A stretch of 64,000 nucleotides of DNA from Bradyrhizobium sp. AUGA SZCCT0283. GTDB taxonomy: Bacteria; Pseudomonadota; Alphaproteobacteria; Rhizobiales; Xanthobacteraceae. The DNA is taken from positions 1 through 64,000 of the forward strand of contig NZ_JAFCLU010000007.1 of the NCBI RefSeq assembly GCF_018130385.1, given 5' to 3'. The notes beneath the pieces were generated by a model. The model searched no databases. It saw only the letters and a list, made by a program, of their open reading frames with translations, and was not told where the DNA came from. Positions 58,909-64,000 of the stretch are shown here, in pieces (positions within the stretch are counted from its first letter, which is position 1; each line of letters starts with the position of its first letter). Both the position numbers and the translations under genes were made by a program.

Positions 58909-59934
58909 CTACAGCCGAGCCTTCAGCGGCAATCGAAACGTCCGGAATCCCTCGAGCTCGGGAAACAGGTTCGCCACCTCGCGCGAGGCAAGCACGACGG
59001 CGGCCGGGACTTCGCCGCTGATCAGCCGATCGATCGCACTGGCTTTTACTTCGCGGAACTGGACTTCGGGGGCACCCGCCGCCATCAGCGCGGCGCTGAC
59101 GCGTCCGCTCGAGGCGGATTGCTTCTCGGTGATCGCGATGTTCTTGTTGTTCAGGTCGGACAATGAATTGATCTCGGGGCGCACCAGCACGAGCGCGACC
59201 AGATTGTCCTGATCATCAGGCGATGCGGATGCGGTCTTTCCGATCTCGCTGGCCTTGTTAGACACCGTCGCGGGAGCCGGCGTCGCCGGCCGCGCGGCGA
59301 TTTCGAGCGTCGCCGGCGGCGGCAAGGCGACCTCAGGCTTTGCCTCGGCCGCGACCTGGGACTTCACCTCGGGCTTGGACTCGGGTGCGGGCGCCTCGGC
59401 AGGCTGCGACGGGGCGATGGCGACTGCCTGCGCCGGCGCCGGCCGATCGGCGCGCTCCACCTTGGGCTCCGGCCGTTGAATGGCGGGGGCGGTCTCACCT
59501 ACGGCCTTTTCCGGAGTAACGGCCGCCGTGGCCGCCGGCATATCCTTCGCCGGCGCTGAAGGTGCGGGTTTGGCAACGGCAATCTTCTTGCTGTTTGACG
59601 CCTTGGTGCCGGGCGCCTTGCCATTCGACGCCGCCGTGCCGGCGTGCAGCGCGGTGCGGGAAACCGGTACGTGCTGCCTTGCCACACGGGGGCGGGCTAC
59701 GGGTTCGACACGCTCTATTTCCACCTCATCCGGTACCGCGACTCTGGTCTCGCGTTCCTCATGGCGCCGGGCGGACAACGCCCGGTAAGACCAGTCCATG
59801 TAGGACTGGCACGCGCGGTTGCACGGCTGTCCGTCGATATACACGACGCCGGGTGAATCGAGCGGTTCTGCCTGCAGGGCTCCGGTTGAACCGAGGAACA
59901 GGATCAGGGTCAGCAAAGTCCAATTTCTCGACAT
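58909..59934 (-). CDS. Secreted protein with C-terminal periplasmic-binding-like domain
   Basis: 341 residues, family not recognised. A signal peptide (LLTLILFLGSTGALQA) is followed by a short Cys-containing motif (VYIDGQPCNRACQSYMDWSY), a long Pro/Ala/Lys/Glu low-complexity region (about 70–240), and a C-terminal part (about 250–341: NSLSDLNNKNIAITEKQSAS, SAALMAAGAPEVQFREVKAS, LISGEVPAAVVLASREV) that resembles half of a type II periplasmic-binding domain (TAXI/phosphonate style). The half-size lobe may be a degenerate binding domain. The ATG at 59934 excludes a non-signal extension. Confidence 0.72.
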   Translation of the reverse strand: MSRNWTLLTLILFLGSTGALQAEPLDSPGVVYIDGQPCNRACQSYMDWSYRALSARRHEERETRVAVPDEVEIERVEPVARPRVARQHVPVSRTALHAGTAASNGKAPGTKASNSKKIAVAKPAPSAPAKDMPAATAAVTPEKAVGETAPAIQRPEPKVERADRPAPAQAVAIAPSQPAEAPAPESKPEVKSQVAAEAKPEVALPPPATLEIAARPATPAPATVSNKASEIGKTASASPDDQDNLVALVLVRPEINSLSDLNNKNIAITEKQSASSGRVSAALMAAGAPEVQFREVKASAIDRLISGEVPAAVVLASREVANLFPELEGFRTFRLPLKARL

Positions 59935-60112
59935 GACTACTCCGTTTGAACGCGCAGGGAGCGGGAACCGGCCTGGTGAAATATCTCGCGCGCGAGCTAC
60001 GGCCGGTTGGAAACGGAGTTTCAAAAAAGGATATCCAGCCTACTTTGCATGGGGTTGTTTTCGATATTTTGTGTTTGGGGCTTGCGGCTTGCGGCCGAAG
60101 GGCATCTGCGCA

Positions 60113-60203
60113 CGTCATTGCGAGGAGCCAGTAGCCCGCATGAGCGCAGCGAGATGCGGGGATGGACCAGAACCCCGGATATCGCTTCGCTCATCCGGGC
60201 TAC
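60113..60203. repeat. Composite repeat: half of one palindrome joined to a full second palindrome
   Basis: 60113–60128 is only the left arm start (CGTCATTGCGAGGAGC) of the family at 31354. It is followed by a complete second-family element, GTAGCCCGCATGAGCGCAG… mirrored by …GCTTCGCTCATCCGGGCTAC (60131–60203). This shows one repeat inserted into or replacing part of another. Confidence 0.8.
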
Positions 60204-60242
60204 GCGGAGAATTCCGACAGCGTCAATAGCGTTGGGCTGCCG

Positions 60243-61577
60243 CTAGTTCGGCACCGCGCGCTTCGCCATCGTCGGCGCGTTCGCATTGACCGTCACGCCG
60301 CGCAGCAGGTTGAACGCCGCGTTCAGCGCCTTGTCGTCCTTGTCGTTCGGCGGAACCCAGGCTTGCGAGCCGGCCTGCTCGGCGCCGTCGGCGGCGAGGT
60401 GGCCGCGCATCGAGGCTTCGCCCTTCAGTTCGGAGCGGTTCTTCAGTTCATCCGGCACGTCCTGCAGCACCTCGACGTCGGGCGCGATGCCCTGGGCCTG
60501 GATCGAGCGGCCCGACGGGGTGAAGTAGCGCGCCGTGGTCAGCGCCAGCGCGCCATTGCCGGCCCCGAGCGGGATGATGGTCTGCACCGAGCCCTTGCCG
60601 AAGGTGCGCGTGCCGATCAGGGTGGCGCGCTTGTGGTCGCGCAGCGCGCCGGCCACGATCTCGGAGGCGGAAGCCGAGCCGCCATTGATCAGCACGACCA
60701 GCGGCTTGCCCTTGGTGATGTCGCCGCCGCGCGCGGTGAAGCGCTGGGTTTCCTCCGCGGTGCGGCCGCGCGTCGAGACCACCTCGCCCCGGTTCATGAA
60801 GGCGCTCGACACCGATACGGCCTGGTCGAGCAATCCGCCGGGATTGTTGCGGAGGTCGACGACATAGCCCGCGAGCTTGTCGGCCGGGATCTCCTTGGTG
60901 ATGCTGGCAATGGCCTTTTTCAGGCCGTCGGTGGTCTGCTCGTTGAAGCGGGTGATCCTGATATAGCCGATATCGCCGCCGTCGGTCTTGTAGCGGACCG
61001 GCCGCACCCGGATGATCTCGCGGACGATGGCAATATCGATCGGCGCGGCGGAACCCTTGCGCGCGACCTTGAGCCGGATCTTGCTGTTGGCGGGGCCCTT
61101 CATCCGGCTCACCGCCTGTTCCAGGGTCATGCCGGCAATGGTCTCGTCGTCGATCTGGGTGATCACGTCGCCCGACAGCATGCCGGCCTTGGCCGCCGGC
61201 GTATCGTCGATCGGCGTCACCACCTTGACGAGGCCGTCTTCCATGGTGACCTCGATGCCGAGCCCGCCAAACTCGCCATGGGTGGTCTCCTGCATGTCGC
61301 TCCAGCCCTTCTCATTCATGTAGCGCGAGTGAGGATCGAGCGCGGAGATCATGCCGTTGATGGCGCCTTCCATCAGCTTGGAATCGTCGGGCTTCTCGAC
61401 ATAGCTGGTCTTGATCCGCTCGAACACGCTGCCGAACAGATTGAGCTGGGTGTAGGCGTCGGAACGGGCCGCGGCCTTTGCCGCCGCCACCAGATTCGTC
61501 CCCTGCGGTCCCGTCACGAGAACGGCCAGACACGCGCCCGTCACCGTGCCGAGAAGAAAGGCAAAATTCCTGCGCAT
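60243..61577 (-). CDS. ctpA: C-terminal processing protease (S41 family)
   Basis: 444 residues: a signal/anchor (FAFLLGTVTGACLAVLVTG), a PDZ domain (about 95–175, GLGIEVTMEDGLVKVVTPIDD), and the S41 protease core with the nucleophile Ser in INGGSASASEIVAGAL (about 300) and the general-base Lys in IGTRTFGKGSVQTIIP. It cleaves proteins from their C-termini in the periplasm. ATG at 61577 begins the signal sequence; the upstream open frame is rejected. Confidence 0.94.
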   Translation of the reverse strand: MRRNFAFLLGTVTGACLAVLVTGPQGTNLVAAAKAAARSDAYTQLNLFGSVFERIKTSYVEKPDDSKLMEGAINGMISALDPHSRYMNEKGWSDMQETTHGEFGGLGIEVTMEDGLVKVVTPIDDTPAAKAGMLSGDVITQIDDETIAGMTLEQAVSRMKGPANSKIRLKVARKGSAAPIDIAIVREIIRVRPVRYKTDGGDIGYIRITRFNEQTTDGLKKAIASITKEIPADKLAGYVVDLRNNPGGLLDQAVSVSSAFMNRGEVVSTRGRTAEETQRFTARGGDITKGKPLVVLINGGSASASEIVAGALRDHKRATLIGTRTFGKGSVQTIIPLGAGNGALALTTARYFTPSGRSIQAQGIAPDVEVLQDVPDELKNRSELKGEASMRGHLAADGAEQAGSQAWVPPNDKDDKALNAAFNLLRGVTVNANAPTMAKRAVPN

Positions 61578-61709
61578 CGTGGGGCGTCCCTTATTTTTTC
61601 TGCGGACGCCCGCGATTCCCGTGAATCGGCGCCCCTGTCCCGTCGCCACCAACTCACAATGGCTTTTTGGTCGGATCAAGGCACGCCGCCCCGGACCAGT
61701 ACGGCCTTG

Positions 61710-62882
61710 TCAGGAGGCCTTATCAGCTTCCTGCAGCCCGTTTTGCCAGGTGGAGGGCGGGGTTCCAAAACCACGCTTGGCGCGGGTACCCAGCCAGTAG
61801 CCGAATTGCGGCGGAACGTTGCGGAATGCGCCCTCCACGCCGAGCTTGAGCGCGGCGTCCATCGGCCAATTGGGATTGTTGAGGATTTCCCTCCCCACCG
61901 CGATCAAATCGGCTTGGCCATCGCGCAGGATCTGCTCGGCCTGGTCGCCATGGATGATGAGACCGACCGCCATCGTCATGATGTCGGCATGGCGCCTGAC
62001 ATATTCCGACAGCGGCACCTGGTAGCCAAATTTGATTTCCTTGCCCAGGATCGGTGCCATCTCGGTGATGCCGCCGGATGAACAGTCGATGACGTCGACG
62101 CCTTTGGCTTTGAGGATTTTGGCCAGCCGCACGCTCTGCTCGGGCCCCCATCCGGCGTTGTCCTCGACCGAGAGGCGGACGAACAGCGGCTTGTGGTCCG
62201 GCCAGTGCGCGCGCACGGCTTCGGTGATTTCGGTGATGAAACGCATGCGATTGGCTTCGGAGCCGCCATATTCGTCGCTGCGCGCGTTGGAGCGTTCGGA
62301 AAGAAACTGGTGCACGAGATAGCCATGCGCGCCGTGCAGTTCCAGCACGTCGAAGCCAGCTTCATGCGCGCGGCGCGCCGCGTTGCCCCAGGCCTGCACC
62401 AGGTCTTTCACCTCACCCCGCTCAAGCGCCTTCGGCACCGGCCATCTCTCGCTATGGGCAATGGCGCTCGGGGCCACCGGCTGCCATGCGTCCCAGTCCT
62501 CGATGTCAGGCGTCCGCTCCAGCGGGCGGTCGCCCTCCCAGGGCCGGCTCGCGCGCGCCTTGCGGCCGGAATGGCCGAGCTGAATGCCGGCGACCGCGTT
62601 CTGCTGCCTGATGAACTTGACGAGGCGGCCGAGCGGCTCGACGAACTTGTCGTCCCAGATGCCGAGATCGCCGACCGTGCCGCAGCCGCGCCGCTCGACC
62701 TTGGTCGATTCCACGACGACGAGGCCGGCGCCGCCGGCGGCGAACTTGCCGGCGTTCATCAGGTGCCAGTCGGTTGGAAAGCCCTTCTGGGCCGAATATT
62801 GATGCATCGGCGGCACCACGATGCGGTTCTTCAGTGTAACGCCGCGGATCGTCATCGGGGAAAACAGCAGCGTTTCCGTCAT
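61710..62882 (-). CDS. Old-yellow-enzyme family NADH:flavin oxidoreductase (YqjM-like)
   Basis: 390-residue FMN TIM barrel. FMN/substrate motifs: KNRIVVPPMHQYSA (with Met-His in place of the commoner Met-Cys), GIQLGHSGRKA (active-site His), VLELHGAHGYLVHQFLSERSN, RLSVEDNAGW. It reduces activated C=C bonds. ATG at 62882 starts MTETLLFSPMTIRGVTLKN. A stand-alone gene upstream of ctpA on the same strand (132-bp gap). Confidence 0.9.
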   Translation of the reverse strand: MTETLLFSPMTIRGVTLKNRIVVPPMHQYSAQKGFPTDWHLMNAGKFAAGGAGLVVVESTKVERRGCGTVGDLGIWDDKFVEPLGRLVKFIRQQNAVAGIQLGHSGRKARASRPWEGDRPLERTPDIEDWDAWQPVAPSAIAHSERWPVPKALERGEVKDLVQAWGNAARRAHEAGFDVLELHGAHGYLVHQFLSERSNARSDEYGGSEANRMRFITEITEAVRAHWPDHKPLFVRLSVEDNAGWGPEQSVRLAKILKAKGVDVIDCSSGGITEMAPILGKEIKFGYQVPLSEYVRRHADIMTMAVGLIIHGDQAEQILRDGQADLIAVGREILNNPNWPMDAALKLGVEGAFRNVPPQFGYWLGTRAKRGFGTPPSTWQNGLQEADKAS

Positions 62883-62959
62883 GTGGTTTCCTCGCATCCG
62901 GACATCATTGTCCCGGCATGACGCCGGGAAGTATTGGCGCCGGGAAGTGTCTTCTACTT

Positions 62960-63262
62960 TTACTTTGTGGCGCCCTCGGCGGATTTGGCCTTCGGCTTGG
63001 CCGGCGGCGCCTTGGCGGCTGCTTTCGGCGGCGCGGTGTCGCTGCGCACCGTCCCCCAGGGGTCCGTACTCTTCTGTTGTTCCGGTATGTTGCCGAGCGA
63101 CCGCTTGTAGGCCCGCTCGGCCTCCTTCTCGGCCGCGATTTCCGAAGGTGACTTGGTCTTGTCGGTCTCACCGTATTTGGGAATGCTGGTCTGGGCCCAG
63201 GCGGGCCCGGCCAGCGAGGCGATCACAAATGTAGCGCCCAAGATTCCGCCCAGGATTTTCAT
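62960..63262 (-). CDS. Small secreted hypothetical protein
   Basis: 100 residues: signal peptide (ILGGILGATFVIASLAGPAWA), a short conserved-looking middle (SIPKYGETDKTKSPSEIAAEKEAERAYKRSLGNIPEQ), and a Pro/Ala/Lys tail. No known domain. GGGGAG sits 7 bp before the ATG at 63262, favouring it over an in-frame ATG 15 bp upstream. Divergent from the HAD phosphatase gene. Confidence 0.78.
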   Translation of the reverse strand: MKILGGILGATFVIASLAGPAWAQTSIPKYGETDKTKSPSEIAAEKEAERAYKRSLGNIPEQQKSTDPWGTVRSDTAPPKAAAKAPPAKPKAKSAEGATK

Positions 63263-63436
63263 GCCACCACTCCCCATTTCGAACCAAGGCGCTGTTTTTG
63301 ACGCGTTTTCTTCACGCGAGAAGCGGCATCCGCTTCGCTCGAAAGCGCTATAGCACAGCTCGCGCACGGGCTTAAGCGCCGGATCGGGCCGAAATCAGTC
63401 CCGCCCGTTGCCCATGCCTGACCAGTTTTGTAAACG

Positions 63437-64000
63437 ATGGCCATGAATTTGCCGCCAGCCCCCTCCTCCGTCGACGCATTACTGTTCGACCTCGGCCGTG
63501 TCGTGCTCGACATCAGTTTCGATTCCGTGATGGCGATCTGGGCAGAGCACGCGGGCTGCGAGCCCGCCGAGCTCGCCAGGCGTTTTGTCGTCAACGACAG
63601 TTTCAAGCATCACGAGACCGGCCGGATCGACGACGCGGCGTTCTTTTCGGGCCTGCGCCAGTCGCTCGGCATCGGCCTCACCGACGCGCAGTTCCTGGAA
63701 GGCTGGAACGCGATCTTCACCGGCGAGATGCCGGGTATTGCGCCGCTCTTGGCCGGCGCCGCACAACGCCTGCCGCTCTATGCTTTTTCCAACACCAATC
63801 CGGCCCATGTCGCGCATTTCTCGCAGGCCTATGCCGGCGTGCTCAGCCATTTCCGCGAGATATTTTTGTCCTCCAGCATCGGTTTGCGCAAACCCGACGC
63901 GGAAGCCTATGATCATGTGGTAAAAGCGATCGGGGTGCCGGCGTCGCGGATCCTGTTCTTCGACGACTCGGCCGCCAATATCGAGGGTGCGCGGGCGCGC
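63437..64000 (+). CDS. HAD-family phosphatase (YihX-like), cut by the window end
   Basis: 188 codons visible, no stop before the edge. It begins at ATG 63437 (MAMNLPPAPSSVDALLFDLG). HAD motif I is FDLGRVVLDI, motif II the Ser in YAFSNTNPAH, motif III the Lys in SSSIGLRKPDAEAYDHV, and motif IV FFDDSAANIEGA. The wording is close to E. coli YihX (FDLGNV, SNTN, MRKPEA, FFDDNADNIEGA), an alpha-glucose-1-phosphate phosphatase. Roughly 10–20 residues are probably missing at the C-terminus. Confidence 0.9.
   Translation, partial: MAMNLPPAPSSVDALLFDLGRVVLDISFDSVMAIWAEHAGCEPAELARRFVVNDSFKHHETGRIDDAAFFSGLRQSLGIGLTDAQFLEGWNAIFTGEMPGIAPLLAGAAQRLPLYAFSNTNPAHVAHFSQAYAGVLSHFREIFLSSSIGLRKPDAEAYDHVVKAIGVPASRILFFDDSAANIEGARAR

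Overview
The window is 64 kb of GC-rich alphaproteobacterial chromosome with almost no non-coding space outside small repeats. Gene content and order (pdhA–pdhB–DUF5076–pdhC–lpd, eno, kdsA, pyrG–secG, tpiA, ppiD–trpD–trpC–moaC, an ExoR homologue, two Bug/TctC-type solute receptors) and the recurring palindromic repeats fit a Bradyrhizobium-like member of the Rhizobiales. This assignment rests on family recognition from memory; no search was run. I saw no rRNA or tRNA gene, insertion sequence, phage gene or CRISPR array.

Layout. 1–640: interspersed repeats only. 0.6–9 kb: a LysR regulator divergent from a tartrate/D-malate dehydrogenase and a Bug receptor, then an amidohydrolase linked to an RND efflux pump and its adaptor. 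9–13.3 kb: xthA, an acetyltransferase, and exoR overlapping the end of ilvD. 13.3–17.9 kb: a long non-coding stretch, an RTX-type calcium-binding protein, the decayed tail of a Bug receptor, and a soluble lytic transglycosylase. 17.9–23.5 kb: a heavy-metal-type RND pump with adaptor, and an intact Bug receptor whose 3' end matches the decayed copy. 23.6–31.3 kb: a pyruvate dehydrogenase cluster with two small accessory genes, flanked by a threonine-synthase-like gene and an FtsB-like divisome gene. 31.4–36.8 kb: FMN reductase, quinone oxidoreductase, enolase, a Tat-exported beta-propeller coupled to a cytochrome c, and queF. 36.8–43.8 kb: an HlyD adaptor with a small membrane partner, a secreted unknown protein, then an adenylate cyclase and a glutaminase that carries STAS and cyclic-nucleotide-binding domains. 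43.8–51.2 kb: MFS, kdsA, NIPSNAP, pyrG, secG, a probably leaderless XRE–cupin regulator, small genes and tpiA. 51.4–58.7 kb: ppiD, trpD, trpC, moaC and a dCache–PAS–GGDEF–EAL protein. 58.7–64 kb: a periplasmic binding-like protein, ctpA, an old-yellow-enzyme oxidoreductase, a small secreted protein and a HAD phosphatase cut by the window end.

The most interesting locus is 39.6–43.5 kb. A class III adenylate cyclase with intact catalytic residues follows a glutaminase that has an apparently competent cNMP-binding domain. A perfect FNR/FixK-type palindrome lies in the 53-bp gap between them. The far side of the cyclase carries a second, degenerate copy of the glutaminase C-terminal codons. This suggests a cAMP-controlled glutaminase module, possibly linked to low oxygen, and a past duplication or insertion event. 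Most other genes are housekeeping (central carbon, nucleotide, amino acid, envelope). At least four repeat families are interspersed between genes, sometimes joined as composites.
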